In this document: positions 8,383 through 16,182 of the stretch, piece by piece
How positions within the stretch are numbered: position 1 is the first letter of the stretch
Layout of the letters: each line of letters opens with the position of its first letter
From: Selenomonadaceae bacterium
GTDB lineage: Bacteria > Bacillota > Negativicutes > Selenomonadales > Selenomonadaceae
Assembly (NCBI GenBank): GCA_017554235.1
Contig: JAFZIV010000008.1
Location: forward strand, 20,134 to 84,133
Length of the DNA: 64,000 bases
Reading direction: 5' to 3'
The notes under the pieces: model-generated
What the model was told of the DNA's origin: nothing
The model's database searches: none
What the model saw: only the letters and a program-made list of their open reading frames with translations
Translations under genes and position numbers: made by a program

Positions 8383-9423
8383 TTATTCGTCTAAAAGTTC
8401 AATCGCCGCTTTTATCACGTCTTCAGGCTTGACGTTGTAAAGACAATTAGGTTTAGGATACGACGGACAATTTTCAGGCTTCACTTTGCACGGACAACAT
8501 TTTTCATTACTCGTCAAGGAAATTGCATTTGGATTAATCGGACGCCAACGACTTAAAGGCGTACATCCAAAAATCGTAACCATTTTAACTTCTGTCGTCG
8601 CGGCAATGTGTGCAGAGCCTGTGTCAACCGTTATGAATAAATCTATTTTACGAAAAATTTCCGCTAAATCTGTCAAAGAAGTTTCTCCGCAAAAATTTTT
8701 CACGTCAACTTTCATTGCCGCTATAACTTCGTCCGCGTATTCTCTGTCATCAGGCGCACCTATTATAAAAAATTCCGCGTCATACTTTATAGACAATGCG
8801 TCTACAACTTCAACAAAATATTCCTTCGACCAATTTTTAAGCGGAAAAGTCCCCTTCACGCATAACGCAATTTTAAATTTATTCGGCGCAAAATGACTAA
8901 GTAATTCATTTGCTTTAATTGAAAAAGTTCTTGGAAATTGCGGCGTTCCATGTCCCTCAATATTAAAAAATTTCCGCACAATTTCTTGATACGTCTCCGA
9001 TTGATGAGTTTTATTTAAATCGTGAGTAATTTTTATAACGTCCGTGTATAAAATCGTAACGCGGCTGGTATCGTCATCAAAAACTTTCGATGGACCTACG
9101 CGCTTTTTAATCCCTGACATGAAAGTTAATAGCGCAGGTCTCAACTTTCTATCAAATGAGATCGATAAATCAAATTTACGCCGCCGAATTTCGCTAATCA
9201 TTTCACGCGTTTGTTTAAATGTGCTGACCTTCGACTTGTAATCAAAAATTATTACATCGTCAATTACGGGATTGTCAATTACCGCGTCTTTCACAACCGG
9301 CTTAACTAACGCCGTAATTTTCGTATAAGGGAAAAATTTTTTTATCAAGTCAAGTGCAGAAGTCGTCAAAATTACATCGCCCAAATTTACGAGCATATTT
9401 ACCAAAATATTTTTATATTCCAT
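8383..9423 (-). CDS. Glycosyltransferase family 9 (ADP-heptose:LPS heptosyltransferase type)
   Basis: 346 residues. It adds a heptose to the lipopolysaccharide inner core at the cytoplasmic face of the membrane. Family features: N-terminal ILVNMLVNLGDVILTTSAL (donor loop), the ALCVKGTFPLKNWSKEYF strand starting the C-terminal Rossmann domain, DLFITVDTGSAHIAATTEVKMVTIFG (nucleotide-sugar pocket) and a Cys-rich tail (CCPCKVKPENCPSY) common in this family. It lies next to another LPS-type glycosyltransferase, which supports an outer-membrane role. Which heptose position it serves cannot be told. Confidence 0.85.
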   Translation of the reverse strand: MEYKNILVNMLVNLGDVILTTSALDLIKKFFPYTKITALVKPVVKDAVIDNPVIDDVIIFDYKSKVSTFKQTREMISEIRRRKFDLSISFDRKLRPALLTFMSGIKKRVGPSKVFDDDTSRVTILYTDVIKITHDLNKTHQSETYQEIVRKFFNIEGHGTPQFPRTFSIKANELLSHFAPNKFKIALCVKGTFPLKNWSKEYFVEVVDALSIKYDAEFFIIGAPDDREYADEVIAAMKVDVKNFCGETSLTDLAEIFRKIDLFITVDTGSAHIAATTEVKMVTIFGCTPLSRWRPINPNAISLTSNEKCCPCKVKPENCPSYPKPNCLYNVKPEDVIKAAIELLDE

Positions 9424-9452
9424 TTGAAATAAATTCTCTCTTTAGCTCAAAA

Positions 9453-10235
9453 CTATTTCCTAATCTCTGTTACGTGTTTATTTTCTTTTCCGTAATACCA
9501 AAGTTTAACATATTTTGCCATCGTATAAAAATAATGGAAAAATGACAAAATAAAACCTATTCGTCCGTCCAAAAATCCTCCGCGCAGAATATACATTCTA
9601 AACGCCGCCCAAAACGGATGCGCTATCACGTCAAAAATATTTGCGCGTTTACCGGCGTCGAATAATTTTTTCGCGGCAAGCGTCGTGTAAACATTAAATT
9701 TTCCAAAATAATGTTCCCAATCGCGGTATGGATAATGAACCAGATATTTTGATTTCGGCAAAAAAATTTCTTTACATTCGTGACAAATTTTTTGATGAAC
9801 TACGCCTTCAACATGAGTTCCTTTTTTCGGCAAAAGTCGCATAACATAATCGGGAAACCAGCCGCCATGTCGAAGCGGTTGTCCCCAAAAATAACTTAAT
9901 CTTGCTACGCGATACGCAAAATTTTTATCGTCGCCGCGCAGAATTTTTTTAATTTCTTCGGCAAGTTCAGGAGTAACTCTTTCATCTGCGTCAAGAATAA
10001 AAATCCAATCGTGAGTTGCTTGCTTTACAGAAAAATCCTGTTGAGTTCCCCAATCACCGTTTAAAGCGCGTTGAATTACACGTGCGCCGAGTTTTTTACA
10101 AATTTCTGCCGTTTTGTCCGTGCTGTAATCGTCTATCACTAAAATTTCATCAGCAAAATTTTTTACGCTCTCTATGCACGCGCCGATAAATTTTTCTTCA
10201 TTTTTCGCCAAAATCAAAACTGAAAGTTTAGCCAT
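9453..10235 (-). CDS. Family 2 glycosyltransferase, WaaE/KdtX-like
   Basis: 260 residues with a GT-A fold: LSVLILAKNEEKFIGACIESV, IDDYSTDKTAEICKKLGA, and the DXD-type FILDADERVTPEL. The segment NGDWGTQQDFSVKQA and the C-terminal YPYRDWEHYFGKFN region are typical of the WaaE/KdtX branch, which puts a sugar on inner-core heptose. Its first codons overlap the upstream YqgF-like gene by 8 bp, indicating coupled translation; the heptosyltransferase follows 29 bp downstream. Confidence 0.85.
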   Translation of the reverse strand: MAKLSVLILAKNEEKFIGACIESVKNFADEILVIDDYSTDKTAEICKKLGARVIQRALNGDWGTQQDFSVKQATHDWIFILDADERVTPELAEEIKKILRGDDKNFAYRVARLSYFWGQPLRHGGWFPDYVMRLLPKKGTHVEGVVHQKICHECKEIFLPKSKYLVHYPYRDWEHYFGKFNVYTTLAAKKLFDAGKRANIFDVIAHPFWAAFRMYILRGGFLDGRIGFILSFFHYFYTMAKYVKLWYYGKENKHVTEIRK

Positions 10236-10620
10236 TATTCAGCCCCAAATACCTGTTTATTAAAATTTCCGCTACAAGATTGTCGACAGGAACAGGTGGC
10301 ACTTGCATTGAAGTTGGTAAAAATTTTCGCCAGCCTTGCGGAGGAAATTTTTTCCAATATAATTTTCGCGCCTGTTCCGTTGTAAATTTTTCGTCGACTA
10401 CTAAAACTTTTAAACCTATGTCGCGAAGTTTTTTTTCTGCATTGGCGTGAGTTGTGCCGTTGCCCAAAATTGCAAGTTCTATTTCAAACTGCGCGGAAAG
10501 TTTCTGCAAAACTATTTCAAATTCACTCGTAGCTATCACTTCACTAAATTTTACTTCGCCATTGGAATCTAAAACCGCTACGCCGCACTTGTCCTTTCCG
10601 GGATCAACGCCTATTATCAA
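10228..10620 (-). CDS. RuvC/YqgF-like RNase H-fold nuclease
   Basis: 130 residues. The N-terminus MIIGVDPGKDKCGVAVLD holds the first catalytic Asp of the RNase H-like fold. VVDEKFTTEQARKLYW resembles the second acidic motif of YqgF/RuvX, and VPVDNLVAEILINRYLG carries the last Asp. The WRKFLPTSMQVPPVPVD region marks a Firmicute/cyanobacterial YqgF-related subfamily. A role in pre-16S processing or junction resolution is only inferred. TTG start after GGAG. Confidence 0.65.
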   Translation of the reverse strand: MIIGVDPGKDKCGVAVLDSNGEVKFSEVIATSEFEIVLQKLSAQFEIELAILGNGTTHANAEKKLRDIGLKVLVVDEKFTTEQARKLYWKKFPPQGWRKFLPTSMQVPPVPVDNLVAEILINRYLGLNNG

Positions 10621-10656
10621 AAATTTTCACTCCAATTTAAAAACTTTCGCGACAAG

Positions 10657-10684
10657 ATTATATCACAAATTTTTTTCTACACAA
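10657..10684 (-). promoter_or_regulatory. Promoter of the YqgF-GT2-GT9 operon
   Basis: Minus strand TTGTGT (10684-10679), 16-bp spacer, TATAAT (10662-10657), with TG one base upstream of the -10 (extended -10). Confidence 0.65.
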
Positions 10685-10714
10685 TAAAAAAATCGCCCGA
10701 CCTTCTCGAACGAT
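10685..10714 (-). terminator. Terminator of the rbfA-nrnA-truB operon
   Basis: Interrupted stem ATCG..CGA / TCG..CGAT (10692-10714) followed on the minus strand by seven T (10691-10685), directly after the truB stop. Confidence 0.6.
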
Positions 10715-10720
10715 TTAATT

Positions 10721-11560
10721 TCAGTTCAAAATTTTTGCGGAACGCAATTCTCCGCTTTCAATCTTCCCGACTCCTAAAAATTTTTCTTCATAATAAACTT
10801 TCACTAATTTATTTTCATCATTTATATTCGTCGGCAGACCATTTAAATAAGCTTTTACGCGATGACTCGGCAAATTAAATTTCTCAAATTCTATGCAACT
10901 TTCTATCGGAATTATTTTATTTTCGCTTAATTCTTCAATCGTCACTGCGTTTTCAATAAAAAATTTTCCAACTCTTATTCGTGCCAAATTTTTAAGCGTC
11001 GCCGGCAAATTTAAACTTTCTCCAAAATCTACCGCTAAACTTCTTATGTACGTCCCTTTTGAACAATCTACCTCAACCGTCAAAATATTTTCTTCAACCT
11101 TCAAAATCTCAAATCGATTTATCTTAACTATCCTGCGCGGCATTTCAAATTCTATATTTTTTCGCGCCATATCGTAAGCTTTTCTGCCATTTATTTTTAT
11201 CGCTGAATATTTCGGCGGACTCTGTTCAATCTCTCCTATAAAATTTTTTGTCGCAAATTTTAATTCTTCAATACTCGGCATTAAAAATTTTTCTTCACGA
11301 ATAATTTTCCCTGTAATATCGCAGCTGTCTGTCTCAATTCCTAATAAAATTTCTGCGCGGTATGTTTTATCACAATCTGTAATATATTCAAGAAATTTCG
11401 TCGCCTGCCCTATCGCTATCGGTAAAATCCCCGTCGCCATAGGATCAAGCGTCCCGCCATGCCCGACTTTTTTAGTTTGAAAAATTTTCCTCACAATATT
11501 TACTGCATCGTGACTCGTCATTCCTGCAGATTTTTTTAAATTTATAAAACCGTCAAGCAA
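10721..11560 (-). CDS. truB: tRNA pseudouridine-55 synthase TruB
   Basis: 279 residues. It makes pseudouridine-55 in the T-loop of tRNAs. Visible motifs: DGFINLKKSAGMTSHDAV, KVGHGGTLDPMATGILPIA (the Asp of GTLDP is catalytic), YRAEILLGIETDS, QSPPKYSAIKINGRKAYDMAR and VDCSKGTYIRSLAVDFGESL. A PUA-like C-terminus follows. TTG start after AGGAG. It overlaps nrnA by 8 bp in the conserved rbfA-nrnA-truB order. Confidence 0.95.
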   Translation of the reverse strand: MLDGFINLKKSAGMTSHDAVNIVRKIFQTKKVGHGGTLDPMATGILPIAIGQATKFLEYITDCDKTYRAEILLGIETDSCDITGKIIREEKFLMPSIEELKFATKNFIGEIEQSPPKYSAIKINGRKAYDMARKNIEFEMPRRIVKINRFEILKVEENILTVEVDCSKGTYIRSLAVDFGESLNLPATLKNLARIRVGKFFIENAVTIEELSENKIIPIESCIEFEKFNLPSHRVKAYLNGLPTNINDENKLVKVYYEEKFLGVGKIESGELRSAKILN

Positions 11561-12494
11561 AATATTCTCCTAAAGTTTTCAGCAAAATATTTTTTGCGTC
11601 CTCAAAATTCGTGTTAAATGTACAACCTGCCGCGCGAATATGTCCGCCGCCTCCAAGTTTTTTTGCAATTTCTGATACATTTGCGCTTTTCGACCTCAAA
11701 CTTGCGCGAATATTATTTTCATCTTTATATTTCAACACAAATGCAACGTCTACCGTATCAATAACACGAATTAAATCGACAAGCCCTTCCGTATTTTCAG
11801 CAATTTTTGAAACTTCTTCGTCTATGAACAATCCCGCAACTTTTCCGCCAAAATATATCTCCATTGTCTGCAAAGCCGCACTCATAATTTTAACATCTTC
11901 AAGTTTGCGTCTCTCAACTTGCTCTGATATATAATTCGGTTCAACTCCATTTTCTACAAGTTCAGCCGCAATTCTAAATGTTTTCGGCGTCGTGTTTGAA
12001 TAATTGAAAAATCCCGTGTCAGTCGCAATTCCTGTATAAAGACAAGTCGCTATTTCTTTCGTAATTTTTACGCCAAGTTCCTTGCAAATTTCAAAAATAA
12101 TTTCACAAGACGCCGCCGCATTAGAATCAATATAAATGTCATTTTCAAAATTTTTATTAGTAATGTGATGATCTATATTTAAAATCGGCGCATTCGTCAA
12201 ATTTTCAACTTTTCCTATCCTGTCAGGCGCAGTGTCGATAACTAATATTAAATCTGCGTCAAATTTTTCATTTTCTGTAGGACGCTTAATTTCTTCAATA
12301 TGCGGCAAAAAATTTAAATTCGCAGGCATTACGTCATCAATATAAATCTGCGCGGATTTACCGAGCTGTTTAAGTGCTTGATACATCGCCAAAGTTGAGC
12401 CGAGTGCATCTCCGTCCGGATTTATATGCGCTGTTACTAAAATTTTTTCGACTGATTTTAACTTCTCCGCCGCTTCATTCAGCGTTATTTTCAA
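11553..12494 (-). CDS. nrnA: Bifunctional nanoRNase/pAp phosphatase NrnA
   Basis: 313-residue DHH-DHHA1 phosphoesterase that degrades 2-5 nt RNAs and dephosphorylates pAp. Catalytic motifs: TAHINPDGDALGSTLAM, DLILVIDTAPDRIG, NIDHHITNKNF (DHH), CLYTGIATDTGFFNYSNT and the DHHA1 loop GGGGHIRAAGCTF. TTG start; it overlaps rbfA by 20 bp, so translation is coupled. Confidence 0.93.
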   Translation of the reverse strand: MKITLNEAAEKLKSVEKILVTAHINPDGDALGSTLAMYQALKQLGKSAQIYIDDVMPANLNFLPHIEEIKRPTENEKFDADLILVIDTAPDRIGKVENLTNAPILNIDHHITNKNFENDIYIDSNAAASCEIIFEICKELGVKITKEIATCLYTGIATDTGFFNYSNTTPKTFRIAAELVENGVEPNYISEQVERRKLEDVKIMSAALQTMEIYFGGKVAGLFIDEEVSKIAENTEGLVDLIRVIDTVDVAFVLKYKDENNIRASLRSKSANVSEIAKKLGGGGHIRAAGCTFNTNFEDAKNILLKTLGEYFA

Positions 12495-12852
12495 CTTTTT
12501 TATCCTCCTCTGCCTTAACTTTCAATAAAAGTTTTTGAATATGTTCGCTGTAGTCAAGCGATTTATCTAACTCAAATGAAATTTCAGGCGTGAATTTAAT
12601 TTTTATGCGATGACCAATTTCACGGCGAATAAATCCCAATGCAGATTGTAAACCTTCCCACGAAGTTTTAATCTGTTCATCATTTCCCATTATGCTGACA
12701 AAAATTTTTGCTTCGCGCAGGTCGCCCGTCATTTCGACGCCTGTAACAGTTACGAAACCGATTCGCGAATCTTTTATGTCAGTCAGCAACATTTTCCCGA
12801 CTTCCTGTTTAATAAGTTCCTGCAATTTTTCTACACGAAGTTGATTACTCAT
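12475..12852 (-). CDS. rbfA: Ribosome-binding factor A
   Basis: 125 residues. A KH-like 30S maturation factor needed for 16S processing and cold growth. Marks: N-terminal RVEKLQELIKQEVGKMLLTDIKD, VTVTGVEMTGDLREAKIFVS, and LGFIRREIGHRIKIKFTPEISFELD near the C-terminus. ATG start after AGGAG. First gene of the minus-strand operon; the usual upstream infB is absent because the kor operon diverges here. Confidence 0.95.
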   Translation of the reverse strand: MSNQLRVEKLQELIKQEVGKMLLTDIKDSRIGFVTVTGVEMTGDLREAKIFVSIMGNDEQIKTSWEGLQSALGFIRREIGHRIKIKFTPEISFELDKSLDYSEHIQKLLLKVKAEEDKKVENNAE

Positions 12853-12901
12853 AATTTTTTTCTCCTATAATAATTTTTGCAATAAATTTTTACAATAATA
12901 A

Positions 12902-12926
12902 TTTCTAGTCAGAAATAAATTTTCCT
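12902..12926 (-). promoter_or_regulatory. Sigma-H-like promoter motif upstream of rbfA
   Basis: Minus strand GCAGGAAAA, 14 bases, GAAAT. A 20-bp block here (12913-12932) is identical to one at 61971-61990 upstream of the TPR gene. See the finding on the motif family. Confidence 0.4.
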
Positions 12927-13007
12927 GCAAAATAATCTCAATGACGTATCGAAGAGATTTTAAGCCTTAACCACGAAATTTTATTTTGTATACTTTCATT
13001 GCCTACC

Positions 13008-13035
13008 TTGCAAAAAATATTATATGTGCTATAAT
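13008..13035 (+). promoter_or_regulatory. Promoter of the kor operon
   Basis: TTGCAA (13008-13013), 16-bp spacer, TATAAT (13030-13035), 38 bp before the korD start. Confidence 0.65.
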
Positions 13036-13072
13036 ATAAAATACTTAGAAGAAAATTTTTGGAGGATAATTA

Positions 13073-13288
13073 ATGAAGTCGGAGTTTACACTGAAGCTTG
13101 ATAGGTGCAAAGGTTGCGGAATCTGCGCGGCATTTTGTCCGAAACAAGTTTTGGCGTTGGATAAGCTGGGAAAAATTTACGTTGCAGACTCCGAAAAATG
13201 TATAGCTTGCGGGCAATGTGAATTGCGTTGTCCTGACTATGCAATATTCGTAGACAAAGTAAAGGAGGAGAAAGAGTCAGTAACCTAA
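13073..13288 (+). CDS. korD: 2-oxoacid:ferredoxin oxidoreductase delta subunit (2x4Fe-4S)
   Basis: 71-residue ferredoxin-like subunit with two complete 4Fe-4S motifs, CKGCGICAAFCPK and CIACGQCELRCPD. It passes electrons from the TPP catalytic core to ferredoxin. ATG after GGAGG. The last codons (Ser-Val-Thr-stop) are encoded by the left end of the HEARO element. Without the element the frame would read ..GAG TCA TGA, a 4-base ATGA overlap with korA, the usual arrangement. This is reconstructed, not observed. Confidence 0.9.
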   Translation: MKSEFTLKLDRCKGCGICAAFCPKQVLALDKLGKIYVADSEKCIACGQCELRCPDYAIFVDKVKEEKESVT

Positions 13289-13618
13289 CGCATATAAATG
13301 CGGGGGCTTGTAAAAGCTCTTGCTGACTAGCCTCAGTTTTAAACTACGTTACCCGCAAATATATAGGCACCGGCGGACGTTAATCCTAATCTGCCGCTCT
13401 GCGGTTTATGGTTAAACAGTCCTGAGAGGTAAGGGCAGTGCTGTAGACAAAAACTGCGGGATAACATTGGCGAAGGATTTTTACCCTAGCGGGTGGGGAT
13501 CTGCTTTATTTTAGCAGCTATTATGCCCGCTCGCCTTCGGGCGAAAAAATTTTTAAAGGTGGTGGAGCGCGGCTTCATCCCCACAGCTAAAGCAGGGGGT
13601 ATCCGCCGCGTAAATTTG
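13279..13618 (+). ncRNA. HEARO RNA (IscB-type omega RNA), solitary, inserted between the korA ribosome-binding site and start codon
   Basis: About 340 nt with no plausible ORF but dense structure. Hairpins: CGCAT-ATAA-ATGCG (13289-13302), GGGCTT-GTAA-AAGCTC (13304-13319), CCGC-TCT-GCGG (13394-13404), CTGCT...AGCAG (from 13501) and TCGCC-TTCG-GGCGA (13531-13544). Long-range pairings: GTAAC (13280-13284)/GTTAC (13348-13352), CGGCGGA (13371-13377)/TCCGCCG (13602-13608), GTGGGGAT (13493-13500)/ATCCCCAC (13577-13584). TAAAGCAG (13589-13596) can compete for CTGCTTTA (13501-13508), a pseudoknot-like option. The order of conserved blocks (GGGGCTTGTAA, ACTACGTTAC, GGTTTATGGTTAAACAGTCC, CCTGAGAGGTAAGGGCAGTG, GGCGAAGGA) is what I remember of HEARO/IscB omega RNAs. 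It ends directly before ATGA, the flank reported for HEARO insertions. No HNH/RuvC gene is present. Identification is from memory; exact ends are estimated. Confidence 0.82.
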
Positions 13619-14767
13619 ATGAGCGCGAAACTTATGCAGGGCAATGAAGCCATTGCTGAAGGCGCATTAGCGGCTGGCGTTCGTTTTTTCGGCGGCTATC
13701 CTATAACTCCTTCAACAGAAATTGCCGAGACGATGGCTAAACTTCTTCCGCAGGTTGGCGGCACTTTCATTCAAATGGAAGACGAAATTGCAAGTATGGG
13801 CGTTATACTCGGCGCGTCACTTGCCGGAAAAAAAGTTTTAACCGCGTCGTCAGGTCCCGGAATTTCGCTTAAGCAAGAATTAATCGGTTATGCGTCTGAA
13901 GCAGAAATTCCCGCCGTTATCGTCAATGTACAGCGTGTTGGTCCTTCGACGGGGCAACCTACTGCACCTTCTCAAGGCGACGTTATGCAAGCGCGTTGGG
14001 GAACTCACGGAGATCATTCAATTATAGTGTTAAGTCCTTGGAGCGTTCGTGAAGCGTTTGAGTTGACGGTTAAGGCAGTGAATTACGCTGAAAGATTCAG
14101 AATCCCCGTAATCTTGCTGACAGATGAAATTGTCGGACACTTGCGCGAAAATGTCGAACTTCCAACTGCTGATGAGCTTGATATTTATCCGCGCAGAACT
14201 CCAAAAATTTCCCGCGCAGAAGGTTATCAACCCTACGCGCCCGATGAAGATTTAGTTCCCAACGTTGCAAATTTCGGCGAAGGCTACAGAATTCACGTAA
14301 CGGGCTTGATTCACGATGAAACAGGTTTTCCCGTAGGCAGTCCGAAAGTTACTGAAAATCTGATTCGCCGTATCCACGAAAAAGTTTCCCGCGCAGAAGA
14401 AATTATCGAAGTTCAAGAAATTTTGATGGACGATGCGGAATTTGCGGTGGTAGCATTTGGCGGAACGGCTCGGACGGCTTACGAAGCGGTTAAAATCTGC
14501 CGCGACAAAGGCTTGAAAGTCGGCTTTGTGCGATTGGTAACAATCTTCCCCTTCGCTGATAAAGCTATTCGCGAATTGGCGGGTAAGGTTAAAGGAATCG
14601 TAATGGCGGAGTTGAACTTCGGACAACTCGTGGGTGAAGTTCAAAGGGCGGCTAATGGTCAATGCCCCGTAAAACTTTGCGCCAAGTACGATATGACAAT
14701 CTTCGAGCCGGAAGAAATTGTAACATCTATTGAAGAATTGATAAGAGAGGTGACGGCGATTGATTGA
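13619..14767 (+). CDS. korA: 2-oxoacid:ferredoxin oxidoreductase alpha subunit
   Basis: 382 residues from the ATG at 13619. Pyruvate-ferredoxin-oxidoreductase-type alpha subunit: GGYPITPSTEIAETMAKLLP, QMEDEIASMGVILGASLAGKK, TASSGPGISLKQELIGYASEAEIPAVIV and QPTAPSQGDVMQARWGTHGDH. It pairs with KorB to oxidise a 2-oxoacid (2-oxoglutarate is most likely) to its acyl-CoA. The conserved sequence starts near MSAKLMQGNEAIAEGALAAG, fixing the start at 13619 or the ATG at 13634. Neither has a nearby Shine-Dalgarno. The fitting one, AAAGGAGG (13261-13268), is stranded on the far side of the HEARO RNA. The frame is open back to a GTG at 13493, but those codons lie in the RNA element. Confidence 0.93.
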   Translation: MSAKLMQGNEAIAEGALAAGVRFFGGYPITPSTEIAETMAKLLPQVGGTFIQMEDEIASMGVILGASLAGKKVLTASSGPGISLKQELIGYASEAEIPAVIVNVQRVGPSTGQPTAPSQGDVMQARWGTHGDHSIIVLSPWSVREAFELTVKAVNYAERFRIPVILLTDEIVGHLRENVELPTADELDIYPRRTPKISRAEGYQPYAPDEDLVPNVANFGEGYRIHVTGLIHDETGFPVGSPKVTENLIRRIHEKVSRAEEIIEVQEILMDDAEFAVVAFGGTARTAYEAVKICRDKGLKVGFVRLVTIFPFADKAIRELAGKVKGIVMAELNFGQLVGEVQRAANGQCPVKLCAKYDMTIFEPEEIVTSIEELIREVTAID

Positions 14768-15587
14768 AAGAAGTTATGAAAAATATTTTAGGCAGAATCG
14801 GTTGCCGCATCTGTGGTGTCCCGGTTGCGGTAACGGAATTGTAATGAAAGCGATTGTCCAAGCGATTGAGAAAAAAGGTTGGTCGCAGGATAATACCGTT
14901 ATCGTCAGCGGAATTGGTTGTTCCTCGCGTGCATCAGGTTATATGGACTTTGACACTTTGCACACGGCGCACGGACGGGCAATTCCCTTTGCAACGGGCG
15001 TTAAAATGGCGAATCCTAACTTAAACGTAGTTGTGATAACGGGCGACGGCGATTGTACGGCGATTGGCGGAAATCATTTCATTCACGGTTGCCGCAGGAA
15101 TATCGACTTAACCGTTGTACTCTTCAACAATAATATTTACGGTATGACGGGCGGTCAAGCGTCCCCGATGACTCCACTTGGCAAAAAAGCAACTACCGCG
15201 CCGTATGGTTCGATTGACAGACCTTTTGACGCGTGCAAACTTGCTGAAGCGGCTGGAGCTACCTATGTTGCAAGGTCAACTGCATTTCACGTACAGCATT
15301 TGGTTAAGCTGATAGCGGACGGTATGGACAACAAAGGATTTTCATTTATCGAAGCTCTTGTCCAATGTCCGACAGCTTACGGGCGACGTAATAAAATCGG
15401 CGATCCTGCGAAAATGATGGCGTGGATGCGTGATAACGCGGTTATGAAAACTGCGTGGGATAAACTTAGCGAAGATAAAAAAATTGGCGATAAATTTCCG
15501 ATAGGGCTTTTTTACAAAGTCGAAGAAGAAACTTACAATGATTCTTATGAAAAGGTTAGAGATATAGCGGGAGGTTCTTTAAGATGA
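14760..15587 (+). CDS. korB: 2-oxoacid:ferredoxin oxidoreductase beta subunit (TPP-binding)
   Basis: 275 residues. It carries thiamine pyrophosphate: LPHLWCPGCGNGIVMKAI with cluster/TPP-region cysteines, SGIGCSSRASGYMDFDTLHT, and the TPP motif GDGDCTAIGGNHFIH followed by NNNIYGMTGGQASP. TTG start after GAGAGGTG, overlapping the korA stop by 8 bp. The sequence pattern fits the 2-oxoglutarate (KorB) branch, but branched-chain 2-oxoacids cannot be excluded. Confidence 0.93.
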   Translation: MIERSYEKYFRQNRLPHLWCPGCGNGIVMKAIVQAIEKKGWSQDNTVIVSGIGCSSRASGYMDFDTLHTAHGRAIPFATGVKMANPNLNVVVITGDGDCTAIGGNHFIHGCRRNIDLTVVLFNNNIYGMTGGQASPMTPLGKKATTAPYGSIDRPFDACKLAEAAGATYVARSTAFHVQHLVKLIADGMDNKGFSFIEALVQCPTAYGRRNKIGDPAKMMAWMRDNAVMKTAWDKLSEDKKIGDKFPIGLFYKVEEETYNDSYEKVRDIAGGSLR

Positions 15588-16108
15588 GAAGACAGTTAAG
15601 ACTTTCGGGATCAGGCGGACAAGGCGTCATTACGGCAGCAATCATTTTGGCGGAAGCGGCAGTCGCTGAAGGCAAAAACGCGGTACAGTCGCAAAGTTAC
15701 GGACCTGAAGCGCGCGGCGGTGCGTCGAAGTCTGAAGTCATTATCGACGATGAAAAAATTTTCCACCCGCACGTTAAAGCACCTGACTTTGTGCTTGCAA
15801 TGACGCAAAAAGCGGCAGATAAGTATTATGAAGATTTAAGCTCGGATGGCGTTTTGATTCTTGATGATGATTTAGTTCCGAAAACTCCTGAATTTAAAAA
15901 TGTTGTCCGTGTTCCGATTACCAAATTGGCGGTTGAGAAAGTTGGACGTTCATTGTTTGCAAATATCGTAGCATTGGGTGTTATAGCGAAAATTACGGGA
16001 CTTGTAGACTTTGACGCAGTGAAAAAAGCTGTAGCGCATCGCGTACCTCCGCAGACGATTGAACAGAATATGAGAGCGTTACAAATTGGTTACGATTCAG
16101 TGAAATAA
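15584..16108 (+). CDS. korC: 2-oxoacid:ferredoxin oxidoreductase gamma subunit
   Basis: 174 residues with the gamma-subunit signature LRLSGSGGQGVITAAIILAEAA at the N-terminus, and VQSQSYGPEARGGASKSEVIID and PHVKAPDFVLAMTQKAADKY further on. It joins korB by the 4-base overlap ATGA. It completes a D-A-B-C subunit set; a rho-independent hairpin follows. Confidence 0.93.
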   Translation: MRRQLRLSGSGGQGVITAAIILAEAAVAEGKNAVQSQSYGPEARGGASKSEVIIDDEKIFHPHVKAPDFVLAMTQKAADKYYEDLSSDGVLILDDDLVPKTPEFKNVVRVPITKLAVEKVGRSLFANIVALGVIAKITGLVDFDAVKKAVAHRVPPQTIEQNMRALQIGYDSVK

Positions 16109-16130
16109 AATTTTTACGATAAAAAAATTT

Positions 16131-16161
16131 ATCGGCAGGGAAAAATCCTTGCCGATTTTTT
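16131..16161 (+). terminator. Bidirectional terminator between korC and ftsW
   Basis: Stem ATCGGCAGGG / CCTTGCCGAT with one G-U pair and loop AAAAAT, followed by TTTTTT on the plus strand. On the minus strand the same stem is followed by a T-rich run, so it can also end ftsW transcripts. Confidence 0.75.
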
Positions 16162-16182
16162 AGTTTTATTAACCAGAAAAAT

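Noticed and set aside
13493..13618. N-terminal extension of KorA
   Set aside because: The frame is open, but these codons lie in the HEARO RNA (GTGGGGAT arm, TTCG hairpin) and match no KorA sequence. The conserved protein starts at or just after 13619.
13289..13618. IS200/IS605 remnant or group I intron
   Set aside because: Palindromes at both ends suggested these, but there is no tnpA/tnpB sequence, no intron core motifs I could match, and the block order fits HEARO better.
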